A DNA stretch of 64,000 nucleotides from assembly GCF_001028175.1 (NCBI RefSeq), contig NZ_AEJF01000005.1:23867-87866 (forward strand), read 5' to 3'. The position numbers and the translations under genes are program-made. The stretch comes from Caballeronia mineralivorans PML1(12) (GTDB taxonomy: Bacteria > Pseudomonadota > Gammaproteobacteria > Burkholderiales > Burkholderiaceae). The notes under the pieces are model-generated. The model ran no database searches. It was given only the letters and a program-made list of their open reading frames with translations, and was not told the origin of the DNA. Positions 1-10,630 of the stretch are shown here, piece by piece. Numbering within the stretch: position 1 is the stretch's first letter; each line of letters begins with the position of its first letter.

Positions 1-1487
1 GCGCGTTCGAAGTCGTTCGAAGCACCCGTGGACATGGAGTTCAGGAACACTTCTTCCGACGCCCGGCCACCAAACAGAATGGCGATTTCCTCGAGCATCT
101 TGTCGCGATACAGGTTCACGCGATCATGTTCCGGCAACTGCCACGTCACGCCCAATGCCCAGCCACGCGGCATGATGGTGACCTTGTGGACCGGATCGGC
201 ATGCGGCAACAGCTTCGCCACCACCGCGTGACCCGACTCGTGATAAGCCGTATTGCGGCGCTCTTCTTCACGCATCACGGCCGACTTGCGCTCCGGACCC
301 ATGAAGATTTTGTCTTTCGCGTCCTCGAAATCCGCCATCTCGACGATCCGCTTGCCGCGGCGAGCTGCGAACAACGCTGCTTCGTTCACGAGATTCGCCA
401 GATCGGCGCCCGAGAAGCCCGGCGTGCCGCGTGCGATCACCGAAGCGTCGACGTCGTTCGAAATAGGTACCTTGCGCAGGTGAACCTTCATGATGTGTTC
501 GCGGCCACGGATATCCGGCAAGCCGACGTACACCTGACGGTCGAAACGGCCCGGACGCAGCAACGCTTTGTCCAGTACGTCGGAGCGGTTGGTCGCAGCG
601 ATCACGATCACGCCGGAATTCGCCTCGAAACCGTCCATTTCCACCAGCATCTGGTTCAACGTCTGTTCGCGCTCGTCGTTACCGCCGCCCATGCCGGCAC
701 CGCGATGACGGCCCACAGCATCGATTTCGTCGATAAACACGATGCAAGGCGCATGCTTCTTCGCTTGCTCGAACATGTCGCGGACTCGAGCTGCACCCAC
801 GCCGACGAACATTTCAACGAAGTCCGAACCCGAGATGCTGAAGAATGGAACTTTCGCTTCGCCTGCAATAGCGCGTGCAAGCAGCGTCTTACCTGTACCT
901 GGAGGGCCGACCAGCAGCACGCCGCGCGGAATACGCCCGCCGAGCTTCTGGAATTTCTGCGGGTCGCGCAAGAAGTCGACGAGCTCGGAGACTTCCTCCT
1001 TCGCTTCGTCACAGCCGGCCACATCGGTAAAATTGATCGCGTTGTTGTTCTCGTCGATTAACCGCGCTCGCGACTTGCCGAACGAAAACGCGCCGCCCTT
1101 CCCGCCGCCTTGCATCTGCCGCATCATGAAGAACCAGAAGCCGATGATCAGGATCGTCGGCCCGAGGTAATACAGCGCTGAGACAAGCGCGTTCGGTTCG
1201 TCGTCGGCCTTGCCGCTGACCTGAACGCCGTACTTCATCAAGTCGCCGACCATCCAGATATCGCCAGGCGACACGATCTGATATTTCTGACCGTCTGCGG
1301 GAGTGACGGTGAGATTACGGCCCTGAACGGTAACGGTCTTGACCTTACCGGTCTTCGCATCGTCCATGAATTGCGAATACGAAACACCTTCCTGGACGCG
1401 GGGCTTGTCGAACTGCTTGAACACCGTGAACAGCACCAGTGCGATAACCAGCCACACCGCTGCCTTAGAGAACATATTGTTGTTCAA
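1..1487 (-). CDS. ftsH: ATP-dependent zinc metalloprotease FtsH (3' end outside window)
   Basis: Membrane-anchored AAA+ protease that degrades unfolded and short-lived membrane and cytoplasmic proteins. On the minus strand the reading frame shows an N-terminal membrane segment, a periplasmic region, a second membrane segment, Walker A GPPGTGKT, Walker B with DEIDA, the second region of homology around LLRPGRFDR, and the zinc motif HESGH. The frame is still open at base 1, so the C-terminus is missing. I place the start at a TTG (1485-1487) because an AAGGAG ribosome site lies about 7 bases upstream and the resulting N-terminus ([12 protein letters not shown]) fits beta-proteobacterial FtsH as I recall it. 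The next ATG is four codons in. It lies about 200 bp downstream of rlmE on the same strand, the usual rlmE-ftsH order. Confidence 0.97.
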   Translation of the reverse strand, partial: MNNNMFSKAAVWLVIALVLFTVFKQFDKPRVQEGVSYSQFMDDAKTGKVKTVTVQGRNLTVTPADGQKYQIVSPGDIWMVGDLMKYGVQVSGKADDEPNALVSALYYLGPTILIIGFWFFMMRQMQGGGKGGAFSFGKSRARLIDENNNAINFTDVAGCDEAKEEVSELVDFLRDPQKFQKLGGRIPRGVLLVGPPGTGKTLLARAIAGEAKVPFFSISGSDFVEMFVGVGAARVRDMFEQAKKHAPCIVFIDEIDAVGRHRGAGMGGGNDEREQTLNQMLVEMDGFEANSGVIVIAATNRSDVLDKALLRPGRFDRQVYVGLPDIRGREHIMKVHLRKVPISNDVDASVIARGTPGFSGADLANLVNEAALFAARRGKRIVEMADFEDAKDKIFMGPERKSAVMREEERRNTAYHESGHAVVAKLLPHADPVHKVTIMPRGWALGVTWQLPEHDRVNLYRDKMLEEIAILFGGRASEEVFLNSMSTGASNDFER

Positions 1488-1684
1488 AGCACCACTCCTT
1501 CACTCATAGACGGGCGCCTACATTCGCCTTGCGGCACCACGAAAGCATTCTAATCCAGACCGCAAACCCCTGCTATAGCCTTTAACTAGCACGAAGATAG
1601 CGGTCAGGACCTGATTTCCGGACACATCCGGCAAAAATGCCCGCTGAAACAACCGGTCCAGCGCGGCGCTTTCACCCACAACTC

Positions 1685-2347
1685 TCAATCACGACGCTTG
1701 AGTTGCCTGCCCAAAATAAACGTTTCGGACGATTTATCGCGCGACGCCTTTGGCTTGCGCGGCGCGACGATTTTGAATTGATGCTTGAACTTTTCTACTA
1801 TCTGACTATAGCCGCTGCCATGAAAACATTTGACCAACAGAGCGCCATCGGGCTTCAGATGATTCTGCGAGAAGTCCAGCGCCAGATCGCACAGATGTTC
1901 CATTCGCGCTGCATCCGCACTGGCAACACCTGAGAGGTTGGGGGCCATGTCGGAGATTACAAGGTCAACTTGATGGTCTCCGACGATTTCCTTCAGTTGG
2001 TCCAGCACCGAGTCTTCGCGGAAATCGCCCTGAATGAAGGTCACGTCGGCGATAGGCTCCATGGGAAGCAGATCGAGCGCAATGATCTTCCCGTCGATCC
2101 CGCCTTCGCGCGTTTCACCGCGCTTGGACCCTTTGGCCAATTGGTTGCGCGCGTACTGGCTCCAGCTGCCCGGTGTCGAGCCCAGATCCACGATGATCTG
2201 GCCCGGTTTGATCAACTTGTCCTGCTCGTCGATCTCCTTCAGCTTGTACGCTGCGCGCGCCCGGTAGCCCTCGCGCTGCGCGAGCTTCACGTACGGGTCG
2301 TTGATGTGGTCGTGCAGCCACGAGTAATTGAAGCGATTTTTTGCCAT
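1685..2347 (-). CDS. rlmE: 23S rRNA 2'-O-ribose methyltransferase RlmE (FtsJ/RrmJ)
   Basis: Methylates the 2'-OH of a uridine in the A-loop of 23S rRNA (U2552 in E. coli) using S-adenosylmethionine, in the cytoplasm during late 50S assembly. The 220-residue product has the Rossmann SAM motif [14 protein letters not shown] at about residues 53-66. The family's catalytic tetrad is recognisable: K35 in the AAYK motif, D133 in SDMAPN, K173 in LLVKCF and E208 in SSETF. Length is close to the E. coli enzyme apart from a short basic insertion around residues 70-86. It lies upstream of ftsH and is divergent from yhbY, a conserved arrangement. Confidence 0.97.
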   Translation of the reverse strand: MAKNRFNYSWLHDHINDPYVKLAQREGYRARAAYKLKEIDEQDKLIKPGQIIVDLGSTPGSWSQYARNQLAKGSKRGETREGGIDGKIIALDLLPMEPIADVTFIQGDFREDSVLDQLKEIVGDHQVDLVISDMAPNLSGVASADAARMEHLCDLALDFSQNHLKPDGALLVKCFHGSGYSQIVEKFKHQFKIVAPRKPKASRDKSSETFILGRQLKRRD

Positions 2348-2716
2348 TAAGAATGAACTCTTGCTGCGTGAAGCTGTGCTTTTAGCGGATAATACGCGTC
2401 TAATTCGGGCTGCTGCTCATTTATGAGGCAGCCTTCGTCGATGTGGACAGCCGATTTCGGCGCCGTTGCGCCCTGTGTTTGCCGGAAGCCCAAGGCTGAT
2501 AAAGTGCTTCGGACCTTTCTGGCAACCGGCGGCGTCCGGGCTCCGGCGATTAAAGATTCGTTAAAATCAAGTCCGTTTGCCCGCCGCACCGCCTCGCGCC
2601 GTCCGTCATTTTCTCGAGCAAGGCGTCCGCCCTGCCCGTCTTTGTTTTGCAATCGCGACCGTTCAGCCGCTTTTACGCTACGGCGCCTCTCATTTTAGTC
2701 GAGTCCGTTACTTCTC
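2348..2716. promoter_or_regulatory. Divergent intergenic region between rlmE and yhbY
   Basis: These 369 bases separate two genes read outward and so must hold both promoters. Short open frames cross it on both strands but none has a convincing start or recognisable product. I see no clear operator or RNA structure. Confidence 0.5.
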
Positions 2717-3271
2717 ATGCCAGCTCTTAAACTTTCTCCCGCCCAACGCGCCGACCTGCGCTCCCAGGCTCACGCGCTCAAGCCCGTCGTACTCGTTGGC
2801 GGCGAAGGGCTGACCGAAGCCGTGCTGGCCGAAATCGAGGTGCACCTCGCAGCGCATCAGCTCATCAAGATTCGCGTTTTCGGCGACGACCGCGAAGCCC
2901 GCACAGAGGCTTACGCCGAGATTTGCGACAAGCTGGACGCGGCGCCGATCCAGCAAATCGGCAAGTTGCTCGTCGTGTGGCGGCCGGAAAGCGACGAAGT
3001 TGCCAAGCCTTCGCGCGCGGCCGGGGTCCGCGGCGCCAATCGCGTGGCGCCTCCCAGTGCCGGCGAAGCTGCTGCCGAAACGTCGTCGAAAGGACGTGCG
3101 CCACGTGTGGTCAAGGTCGTCAAGATCACGCGCGACGCACCTGTGGTCCGCAAGCCGAAGAAGCAAAAACTGCTGGTTCGCGGCAACGAACGTGTGACGG
3201 CTGGTGGCAACGTCAAGCGCGCAAAGAAGCGTCTGCCCAGCGCCAAGCGTCACCATCAATCATCGAAATAA
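2717..3271 (+). CDS. yhbY: YhbY-family CRM-domain RNA-binding protein
   Basis: Small RNA-binding protein associated with pre-50S ribosomal subunits. Residues 1 to about 98 form the CRM domain, with the start pattern LSPAQRADLRSQAHALKPVV, the GGEGLT loop (the family's GxxG position) and KIRVFGDDR. E. coli YhbY is about 97 residues; this protein has 184. The extra C-terminal 85 residues are basic and of low complexity (many K, R, A and P), probably an unstructured RNA-binding tail. It is read away from rlmE and ends just before a strong bidirectional terminator. Confidence 0.93.
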   Translation: MPALKLSPAQRADLRSQAHALKPVVLVGGEGLTEAVLAEIEVHLAAHQLIKIRVFGDDREARTEAYAEICDKLDAAPIQQIGKLLVVWRPESDEVAKPSRAAGVRGANRVAPPSAGEAAAETSSKGRAPRVVKVVKITRDAPVVRKPKKQKLLVRGNERVTAGGNVKRAKKRLPSAKRHHQSSK

Positions 3272-3297
3272 GTTTTTCCGGCTTGTCCGGAAAGCAG

Positions 3298-3342
3298 AAA
3301 GCCGGTGTTGCCCGATTACCTCGGGCAACACCGGCTTTTTTT
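3298..3342. terminator. Bidirectional Rho-independent terminator (yhbY / DUF4149 gene)
   Basis: Perfect 15-bp inverted repeat (3301-3315 with 3321-3335), loop TTACC, flanked by an A-run on the left and seven T on the right. It serves the convergent yhbY and DUF4149 genes. The DUF4149 stop codon overlaps its T-run. Confidence 0.93.
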
Positions 3343-3862
3343 AACCGCGTGCGCGACGTGCTGCGACGCTGGCCGTTTTTCCCTTCGGAACCACTGTTTG
3401 CGTGGGAAACCGTCCCGGCGGCAAGCGCCAGAACAACACCAGTCCCAGCACGCTTTCGATCAGATAAAACGCGCTCGACACCCCGTGCAGCAAACCAAAG
3501 CGGCTTGCATACGGCGATTGCGCGAGTTCCATCCCGCCTTCCTGTGCCGCCACTCGCAGCGCGCTCATGAACGGTTGCAGCGCGAAATAGCCAACCAGCA
3601 CACACACCAGCATGGCCGCGATAACCCAGCGGGTTCGCTTGTATTCGACGAAACCCGACCGGACGAGGCGGTTAGCCATCACCAGCAGCACCAGCGCGCA
3701 CACCACGCCCAGCATGCCTTCGATGCGAAACAGTTGCGCGGCAACCGATCCCGCCGAGGTCCGGTCGAGCATGCTGAACAGCACCGGCGCTGCCACGTAC
3801 CCCAGCGTCAGCATGCTGCCAACCCAGATCATGGCGACGATCCGAAAGAATCGATGGGCCAT
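3341..3862 (-). CDS. DUF4149 domain-containing membrane protein
   Basis: Integral inner-membrane protein of 173 residues with four hydrophobic segments at about residues 5-32, 48-64, 80-100 and 122-147. It ends in a basic tail. The start IVAMIWVGSMLTLGYVAAPV fits the DUF4149 family, which often neighbours greA in Burkholderiales. Its ATG shares one base with the greA stop codon, so the two are translationally coupled. Function is unknown and nothing in the sequence indicates a substrate. Confidence 0.85.
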   Translation of the reverse strand: MAHRFFRIVAMIWVGSMLTLGYVAAPVLFSMLDRTSAGSVAAQLFRIEGMLGVVCALVLLVMANRLVRSGFVEYKRTRWVIAAMLVCVLVGYFALQPFMSALRVAAQEGGMELAQSPYASRFGLLHGVSSAFYLIESVLGLVLFWRLPPGRFPTQTVVPKGKTASVAARRARG

Positions 3863-4338
3863 CAGACGTACTTGACCGCGATGATTTCGTACGCGCGCGC
3901 GCCGCTGGGCGCCTGCACCGACGCCACGTCGCCCTCGCTCTTGCCGATCAGCGCACGCGCGATCGGGGAGCTGATGGAGATCAGCCCATGGTCGATATCC
4001 GCCTCGTCGTCGCCGACGATCTGGTAGGTCACTATATCGCCCGTGGCCGTCTCTTCCAGCTCGACCGTCGCACCGAAGATCACCCGGCCGTCAGCTTCCA
4101 CCGCCGTCGGGTCGATGACTTGCGCGCCGGCCAGCTTCGACTCGATCTCGGCGATGCGGCCCTCAATAAAGCCCTGCTTCTCCTTGGCCGCGTCGTATTC
4201 GGCGTTTTCCGACAAGTCGCCCTGCGCGCGCGCTTCGGCGATCGAATTCACGACAGCCGGACGCTCCACGGATTTGAGGCGTTGCAATTCGTCGCGCAGC
4301 AGCGCTGCGCCGCGTTTGGTCAAAGGAACTGTGCTCAT
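3862..4338 (-). CDS. greA: Transcription elongation factor GreA
   Basis: Binds the RNA polymerase secondary channel and stimulates cleavage of backtracked transcripts. The 158-residue product has the N-terminal coiled coil (about 1-75) with acidic tip residues D41 and E44 in [10 protein letters not shown], matching the E. coli pair, and a C-terminal FKBP-like domain ending in [12 protein letters not shown] and the beta-strand EIIAVKYV. I start at the ATG giving [14 protein letters not shown]; a further in-frame start six codons upstream does not match the family. It lies downstream of carB behind a terminator, so it probably has its own promoter in 4339-4367. Confidence 0.97.
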   Translation of the reverse strand: MSTVPLTKRGAALLRDELQRLKSVERPAVVNSIAEARAQGDLSENAEYDAAKEKQGFIEGRIAEIESKLAGAQVIDPTAVEADGRVIFGATVELEETATGDIVTYQIVGDDEADIDHGLISISSPIARALIGKSEGDVASVQAPSGARAYEIIAVKYV

Positions 4339-4367
4339 AAACAACTCATTACGCAAAAATGCAGACG

Positions 4368-4430
4368 TAAAAAAATTACCGCGGTTAAGTGCATCTCCCG
4401 GTAAAAAAGGGAGACGCCGCTTAACCGCGG
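4368..4430 (-). terminator. Terminator after carB
   Basis: An 11-bp inverted repeat (4379-4389 with 4420-4430) encloses a shorter TCTCCC/GGGAGA stem. On the minus strand the stem is followed by a run of seven or more U. This ends the carA-carB transcript and isolates greA. Confidence 0.85.
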
Positions 4431-4492
4431 CCCTTGAAACTTAGAACTTCATTTGGAGACTGCTGATACTGCTGAGACTCGAATCAGAAGCC

Positions 4493-7400
4493 TTAGTTTA
4501 GGCGAGCATGCAGTCCTTGTAAATCATAGACTTCCAGGTCCTTCAGATATCGCAGACCTTCGACCGCCGCGCGAGCACCCGACATGGTCGTGTAGTACGT
4601 GACCTTGTTGGCCTGCGCGCTCATGCGGATCGAGCGGGAATCGGCGATGGCGGCACGGGTTTCGTCGACGGTGGTGAAGACCAGCGCAATCTCGCCGTTC
4701 TTGATCATGTCCACGATGTGCGGCCGGCCGTCCTTCACCTTGTTGACCACTTTCACCGGCACGCCCGCTGCCTGGATGGCCGAGGCCGTGCCCTTGGTCG
4801 CGACAATCGGATAACCCAGTTCATGCAGCATGGTCGCGACGTCCACGGCCTTTTGCTTGTCCGCGTCCATCACGGTCAGCAGCACCGTGCCGCTTTCCGG
4901 CAAGCGCGACCCAGCCGCGAGCTGCGACTTGAACAGGGCTTCGCCGAACGTGCGGCCCACGCCCATCACTTCACCGGTCGAACGCATTTCGGGTCCGAGC
5001 ACCGGGTCGACAGCCGGGAATTTCACGAACGGGAACACCGCTTCCTTGACGCTGAAGTATGGCGGAATCACTTCCTTCGTGATGCCTTGATCGGCCAACT
5101 TCTGGCCAACCATCGCACGGGCGGCGATCTTCGCCAGCGGCAAACCGGTCGCCTTCGACACATACGGCACAGTCCGCGACGCACGCGGATTCACTTCGAG
5201 CACGTAGATCACGTCCTGCTTCGTGCCGTCTTCACGCGGCACTTGCTGGATCGCGAACTGCACGTTCATCAGGCCGATCACGTTCAGCGCACGCGCCATC
5301 GCGCCGGTCTGGCGCTTGAGCTCATCGACTGTTTCCTGCGACAGCGAATACGGCGGCAACGAGCATGCGGAGTCGCCGGAATGCACGCCCGCCTGCTCGA
5401 TGTGCTCCATCACGCCGCCGATAAACACCGCTTCGCCATCCGAAATACAGTCGACGTCGCATTCGATCGCGTCGTTCAGGAAGCGATCGAGCAGTACCGG
5501 AGAATCGTGCGAAACCTTCACGGCTTCGCGCATGTAGCGTTCGAGATCGCGCGGCTCGTGGACGATTTCCATCGCGCGTCCGCCGAGCACGTACGACGGA
5601 CGCACGACCAGCGGATAACCGATTTCTTCGGCGAGACGCAGCGCCTCGTCTTCGGCGCGCGCCGTGCGGTTCGGCGGTTGACGCAGGTTCAGGGCCTGCA
5701 GCAGCTTCTGGAAGCGCTCGCGGTCTTCGGCGGCATCGATCATGTCCGGCGACGTTCCGATGATCGGCACGCCGTTCGCTTCGAGGTCCAGCGCGAGCTT
5801 CAACGGCGTCTGACCGCCGTACTGCACGATCACGCCAACTGGCTTTTCCAGCTCGACGATTTCGAGCACGTCTTCCAGCGTCAGCGATTCGAAGTACAGG
5901 CGATCGGACGTGTCGTAGTCGGTGGAAACGGTCTCGGGGTTGCAGTTGACCATGATGGTTTCATAGCCGTCTTCGCGCATCGCCAAGGCTGCGTGCACGC
6001 AGCAATAGTCGAACTCGATGCCCTGCCCGATCCGGTTCGGGCCGCCGCCCAGCACCATGATCTTCTTTTTATCGGTCGGATTCGCTTCGCACTCTTCCTC
6101 GTAGGTCGAGTACATGTAGGCGGTTTTCGTCGCGAATTCGGCCGCGCACGTGTCCACGCGCTTGTAGACCGGACGCACCTTCAATGCATGGCGATGGCGG
6201 CGCACGGCCGTCTGATCCGAGCCGAGCAACTTGGCGAGACGTCGATCCGAGAAACCGCTCTGCTTCAGATACAGCATCTCGTCTTTGGTCAGGCTCTCGA
6301 CCGACCGGCCGCTCAACGCCTTTTCCTTCGAGATGATCTGTTCGATCTGCGCAAGGAACCACGGATCGATCGCCGTTTCTTCGAAGATTTCTTCCGCGGT
6401 CAGGCCGAGACGGAACGCGTCGCCGAGGAACCAGATCCGGTCCGGACCCGGCTCGCCGATCTCACGAATCACTTCGTCGCGGCTGGTGGTCTTTTCGTCG
6501 AGTCCGTCGACGCCGACTTCCAGGCCGCGCAACGCCTTCTGGAACGATTCCTGGAACGTGCGGCCAATGGCCATCACTTCGCCGACCGACTTCATTTGCG
6601 TCGTCAGGCGCGCATCGGCTTCGCGGAATTTTTCGAACGCAAAACGCGGAATCTTGGTGACCACATAATCGATGGTCGGTTCGAACGACGCCGGCGTCTG
6701 ACCGCCCGTGATCTCGTTCTTCAGCTCATCGAGCGTGTAACCCACCGCCAATTTCGCTGCGACCTTGGCGATCGGGAAACCCGTCGCCTTCGATGCCAGC
6801 GCCGACGAGCGCGACACACGCGGATTCATCTCGATCACGACCATGCGGCCGTCTTTCGGGTTGATCGCGAACTGCACGTTCGAGCCGCCCGTATCCACGC
6901 CGATCTCACGCAGTACGGCAAGCGACGCGTTACGCAGGATCTGGTATTCCTTGTCGGTGAGCGTTTGAGCCGGCGCGACCGTGATGGAGTCGCCGGTATG
7001 CACGCCCATCGGGTCCAGGTTTTCGATCGAGCAGACGATGATGCAGTTGTCCTTGGTGTCGCGGACCACTTCCATCTCGAACTCTTTCCAGCCCAGCAGC
7101 GACTCTTCGATCAGCAATTCGCGCGTTGGCGACAGATCCAGTCCGCGACGGCAAATTTCTTCGAACTCTTCCTTGTTGTAGGCAATCCCGCCGCCCGATC
7201 CGCCGAGCGTGAACGAAGGGCGAATGACAGTCGGATAGCCGCCACTGCCGGTCAGCGCGGCGATATCCGCCTGCACCTGCAGCGCCTCTTCCATGGAATG
7301 CGCGATGCCCGACTTGGCCGAACCGAGGCCAATCTTCGTCATCGCTTCCTTGAACTTCTGGCGGTCTTCGGCTTTATCGATCGCTTCCGGCGATGCGCCG

Positions 7401-7747
7401 ATCAACTCGACCTTGTACTTTTCCAGCACGCCGTGATGAAACAAATCGAGCGCGCAGTTCAGCGCGGTCTGTCCACCCATGGTCGCGAGAATTGCGTCGG
7501 GACGTTCCTTGTCGATGATGCGCTCGACGACTTCCCACGTGATCGGCTCGATATACGTGACATCGGCCGTGTTCGGGTCGGTCATGATCGTCGCGGGATT
7601 GCTGTTGACGAGAATGACCTTGTAGCCTTCCTCGCGTAGCGCCTTGCAAGCCTGCGCGCCCGAATAATCGAACTCGCACGCCTGACCGATGATGATCGGT
7701 CCCGCGCCGATGATGAGGATGCTCTTGATGTCTGTCCGCTTCGGCAT
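4493..7747 (-). CDS. carB: Carbamoyl-phosphate synthase large subunit
   Basis: Makes carbamoyl phosphate from bicarbonate, ATP and ammonia channelled from CarA, feeding pyrimidine and arginine synthesis. About 1084 residues, the normal size. Two homologous ATP-grasp halves are visible. The first begins [18 protein letters not shown] and has the [12 protein letters not shown] loop; the second begins about residue 560 at [19 protein letters not shown] with [11 protein letters not shown]. An MGS-like regulatory domain ends the protein (about 940-1084, from [14 protein letters not shown]). I start at the MPKRTD methionine, four codons after a possible upstream start. It follows carA by 36 bp on the same strand. 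Confidence 0.98.
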   Translation of the reverse strand: MPKRTDIKSILIIGAGPIIIGQACEFDYSGAQACKALREEGYKVILVNSNPATIMTDPNTADVTYIEPITWEVVERIIDKERPDAILATMGGQTALNCALDLFHHGVLEKYKVELIGASPEAIDKAEDRQKFKEAMTKIGLGSAKSGIAHSMEEALQVQADIAALTGSGGYPTVIRPSFTLGGSGGGIAYNKEEFEEICRRGLDLSPTRELLIEESLLGWKEFEMEVVRDTKDNCIIVCSIENLDPMGVHTGDSITVAPAQTLTDKEYQILRNASLAVLREIGVDTGGSNVQFAINPKDGRMVVIEMNPRVSRSSALASKATGFPIAKVAAKLAVGYTLDELKNEITGGQTPASFEPTIDYVVTKIPRFAFEKFREADARLTTQMKSVGEVMAIGRTFQESFQKALRGLEVGVDGLDEKTTSRDEVIREIGEPGPDRIWFLGDAFRLGLTAEEIFEETAIDPWFLAQIEQIISKEKALSGRSVESLTKDEMLYLKQSGFSDRRLAKLLGSDQTAVRRHRHALKVRPVYKRVDTCAAEFATKTAYMYSTYEEECEANPTDKKKIMVLGGGPNRIGQGIEFDYCCVHAALAMREDGYETIMVNCNPETVSTDYDTSDRLYFESLTLEDVLEIVELEKPVGVIVQYGGQTPLKLALDLEANGVPIIGTSPDMIDAAEDRERFQKLLQALNLRQPPNRTARAEDEALRLAEEIGYPLVVRPSYVLGGRAMEIVHEPRDLERYMREAVKVSHDSPVLLDRFLNDAIECDVDCISDGEAVFIGGVMEHIEQAGVHSGDSACSLPPYSLSQETVDELKRQTGAMARALNVIGLMNVQFAIQQVPREDGTKQDVIYVLEVNPRASRTVPYVSKATGLPLAKIAARAMVGQKLADQGITKEVIPPYFSVKEAVFPFVKFPAVDPVLGPEMRSTGEVMGVGRTFGEALFKSQLAAGSRLPESGTVLLTVMDADKQKAVDVATMLHELGYPIVATKGTASAIQAAGVPVKVVNKVKDGRPHIVDMIKNGEIALVFTTVDETRAAIADSRSIRMSAQANKVTYYTTMSGARAAVEGLRYLKDLEVYDLQGLHARLN

Positions 7748-7783
7748 AACTGCTCTCAATGATTGTGTTGCTGTGTTCTGGTC

Positions 7784-8923
7784 TTAAGCTACGACTTTTT
7801 GCGCTTCCATCAGCGTGACAAAGCGATCGAACAAGTACGCGATATCGTTCGGTCCGGGCGACGCTTCCGGGTGCCCCTGGAAGCAGAATGCGGGCTTGTC
7901 GGTGAGCGCGAAGCCTTGCAGCGTGCCGTCGAACAGCGACGTGTGCGTGACTTTTGCGTTAGCGGGCAGCGTGGCGGCATCGACGGCAAAACCGTGATTC
8001 TGCGACGTGATCACCACGCGGCCATTCTCGAGATCCTTCACCGGATGATTCGCGCCGTGATGGCCCGTTTTCATCTTCATGGTCTTCGCGCCGACGGCCA
8101 GACCCATGATCTGGTGGCCGAGGCAAATGCCGAACGTGGGGATGCCGCGTTCGATGAACTCGCGCGTCGCGCGGATTGCGTAGTCACACGGTTCCGGGTC
8201 GCCGGGGCCGTTCGAGAGAAAGATGCCGTCAGGGTTCAGCGCGAAGGCGTCGGCGGCGGACGCTTCAGCCGGCAACACGGTGACATGGCAGCCGCGCTCG
8301 GTCAGCATACGCAGGATGTTGTACTTCACGCCGAAATCGAACGCGACCACGCGAAACTTCGGCGCCTTCTGCTCGCCGTAGCCGCTTTCCAGGCGCCATT
8401 CGGCCTGGGTCCATTCGTACTTCTCTTTCGTGGAGACGACCTTGGCGAGATCCATCCCTGACAAACCCGGGAACGAACGCGCGAGCTCGAGGGCTTTGGC
8501 TTCATCATCGCCGGCGAGAATGCAGCCGTTTTGGGCGCCCTTGTCACGCAAAATGCGCGTGAGTTTGCGAGTATCGATGTTGGAAATCGCGACGACGTTT
8601 TCCGCTTTCAGGTAGTCGGCGAGCGATTGTTCGGAGCGGAAATTCGATGCGAGCACCGGCAGATCCCGAATGATCAGGCCGGCGGCATGGACTTTGGTGG
8701 ATTCGACATCTTCAGCGTTCACACCGACATTGCCGATATGCGGATACGTCAGCGTGACGATTTGCTGGGCGTAGCTCGGATCGGTCAGGATTTCCTGATA
8801 ACCGGTGATGGCGGTGTTGAACACCACTTCACCGATAGTGTGACCGGACGCGCCGATCGAGTGACCACGAAAGACCGTGCCGTCGGCGAGTGCGAGGATT
8901 GCGGGAGAGAATGACGGCAACAC
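7784..8923 (-). CDS. carA: Carbamoyl-phosphate synthase small (glutaminase) subunit
   Basis: Hydrolyses glutamine and passes ammonia to CarB. The 379-residue protein has the N-terminal CarA-specific domain ([15 protein letters not shown], then [15 protein letters not shown]) and a C-terminal class I glutamine amidotransferase domain. The latter shows the oxyanion loop SNGPGDPEP, the nucleophile Cys in [12 protein letters not shown], and the His/Glu pair in [11 protein letters not shown]. First gene of the carAB operon. Confidence 0.98.
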   Translation of the reverse strand: MLPSFSPAILALADGTVFRGHSIGASGHTIGEVVFNTAITGYQEILTDPSYAQQIVTLTYPHIGNVGVNAEDVESTKVHAAGLIIRDLPVLASNFRSEQSLADYLKAENVVAISNIDTRKLTRILRDKGAQNGCILAGDDEAKALELARSFPGLSGMDLAKVVSTKEKYEWTQAEWRLESGYGEQKAPKFRVVAFDFGVKYNILRMLTERGCHVTVLPAEASAADAFALNPDGIFLSNGPGDPEPCDYAIRATREFIERGIPTFGICLGHQIMGLAVGAKTMKMKTGHHGANHPVKDLENGRVVITSQNHGFAVDAATLPANAKVTHTSLFDGTLQGFALTDKPAFCFQGHPEASPGPNDIAYLFDRFVTLMEAQKVVA

Positions 8924-9288
8924 GGGAGGCTCCTTTGGAACACCCTGTTTGCCGACCTGTCATCCGACCGTGGAGTCGCGCGCGGCCGTGAAGTGGCGCG
9001 CGCAGACCCGCATCGCGTTCGATTGCGTCGGGCGCAAAACTCGCCTTTTCCTGCCCGTATCGCTCCAGTGACTGGACGCGCGAATCAGGCGTTTGGCGGG
9101 ATGCGCGCGTGCTGCAAGGCGCGGCGGATGAACGGTAAGTGGGAGGTAGGCGCTAGGGTGTAGGTTGATTTGCTCAAACCTTCGAATTATAGCCCGAAAC
9201 CGCCCTTCCTTCCAAATTTGAGACACATCGCACGCAAGACGCGTTCCAGGCGAGGCGCTGCGGGCCTTATCCGGCGGCCATGAAGCGA
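8924..9288. promoter_or_regulatory. Region upstream of carA
   Basis: 365 bases between the MFS gene's 3' end and carA, with no convincing gene. It should contain the carAB promoter, but I cannot identify boxes or a pyrimidine or arginine operator with confidence. Confidence 0.4.
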
Positions 9289-10524
9289 TTACGACGCCAC
9301 GCCGCCGCGCTTTTCAAGAACGCTGCTCGGCAAGACGTACCAGATGGCACTGGCGATTTGCAGCACGATCAAAACACCCCACGCGCTCAGGTGCGCTGCT
9401 GCAGGATAGTGGCCGCCTTGGGCAGGCCAGCGTGACAGCATGGCGCCTATGCCCACCTGCAATCCGAAGATCAGGATGAACAGCACCAGCGTGAGCGTGC
9501 TGTGCGCGCGGCCAATCATGTGCGTCGGAAAATACTCGGCCATCACCGCGTAGCTGAGGATGCCCGTGCCGCCGAAAATGCCGTAACACGCGATCAGCAA
9601 TACCGGCGGAATCGGCGCGCGCACGAGCATCAGCACCTGGACGAGCACAAACAGCCCCATGCCGAAGCCGCAGAACGCATAAACGGTAACGCCGCGCTTC
9701 TGCAGACTGCGCGCCGCCACGCCGAAACCGACGCAGCCGATCATCATCGCGATACCGAGCACCGATACCAGCAGCGCGGCGTATTGGGCGCTCAGACCCA
9801 TGACATCGAGGAGATAGGGACGAATCCAGAGCGACTGCATCGCGTAGAAAACGCCTTGCGTGACGACCGAAAACGACGCGATCTTCCAGAACGCGCCGCT
9901 GCCCAGGATGTGCCAGGTGCCCTTGAACTGCGTGAGCATATCGGCCTTGCGATGCAGGCCGTCGCGATGCTCCGGCGCGCACAGGTAGATTGCCGCCGCA
10001 ACCGCGAGCGTCATCGCGACGAGGCCGAAGCAGACGTTGCGCCAGTCGGTCACGCCGAGCAGCATGGCGAGCGGCGAGCCAACCACCACGCCGCCAAGGC
10101 CGCCAACCGCCATCACGAGGCCGTTGACCATCGGCAATTGCGCCACGGGCAGAATCTGCGCGAGCGCCTTGAACGCGGCGCTCATGCACACGGATACGCC
10201 CACGCCGATCAGCAATCGCCCCAACATCATCGCGCCGATACCGTGCGCCGCGCCAAACACGCCGATCCCGAGCGCTGCGAACAACAGCATGCCTGCGGTG
10301 ACTCGGCGCGGGCCAAAGCGATCGAGCAACATGCCCACGGGAATTTGCGCGGCCGCGAAGCCGAGAAAATACAGCGAGGTGAGCAAGCCGAGATCCGCAC
10401 CTGATAAACCCAGATCGTGCGTGATGTAGGGCGCGAAGCCGAGATTCACCCCGCGGAAGACGTACGAGACGAAATATCCGGCGGAAAACAGAAAAAAGAC
10501 GCGAAGCCGAACAGAAGACGTCAT
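9289..10524 (-). CDS. MFS transporter
   Basis: A 411-residue inner-membrane transporter of the major facilitator superfamily with about 12 hydrophobic segments. Loop 2-3 has the family signature as GMLLDRFGPRRVTAG, and segment 5 has GGLGGVVVGSPLAMLLG. A longer cytoplasmic loop after segment 6 (around EHRDGLHRKADMLTQFKGTW) divides the two halves. The substrate cannot be told from sequence. It is a single gene between carA and mltD on the same strand, with separate intergenic regions on both sides. Confidence 0.9.
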   Translation of the reverse strand: MTSSVRLRVFFLFSAGYFVSYVFRGVNLGFAPYITHDLGLSGADLGLLTSLYFLGFAAAQIPVGMLLDRFGPRRVTAGMLLFAALGIGVFGAAHGIGAMMLGRLLIGVGVSVCMSAAFKALAQILPVAQLPMVNGLVMAVGGLGGVVVGSPLAMLLGVTDWRNVCFGLVAMTLAVAAAIYLCAPEHRDGLHRKADMLTQFKGTWHILGSGAFWKIASFSVVTQGVFYAMQSLWIRPYLLDVMGLSAQYAALLVSVLGIAMMIGCVGFGVAARSLQKRGVTVYAFCGFGMGLFVLVQVLMLVRAPIPPVLLIACYGIFGGTGILSYAVMAEYFPTHMIGRAHSTLTLVLFILIFGLQVGIGAMLSRWPAQGGHYPAAAHLSAWGVLIVLQIASAIWYVLPSSVLEKRGGVAS

Positions 10525-10580
10525 GTGCAGCGCAGGGGCTTTTTGATATGAAGCGGAAGTTTAACGCGCACGCGCAAATG

Positions 10581-10607
10581 AAAACGCCGTCACCTTGGTG
10601 ACGGCGT
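10581..10607 (-). terminator. Terminator after mltD
   Basis: Ten-base perfect inverted repeat CGCCGTCACC (10585-10594) with 10597-10606. On the minus strand it is followed by UUUUC, placing it just 3' of mltD. Confidence 0.75.
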
Positions 10608-10630
10608 GGGTTCTTGATCGGGTGGACAGG

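Noticed and set aside
126..1061. Open frame of 311 codons on the + strand opposite ftsH
   Set aside because: Antisense shadow; all FtsH motifs are on the minus strand.
4718..7639. Very long + strand open frame (973 codons) opposite carB
   Set aside because: It is the antisense of a high-GC gene with strong codon bias. Its translation is rich in Arg, His and Asp without domains, while the minus strand encodes a complete CarB.
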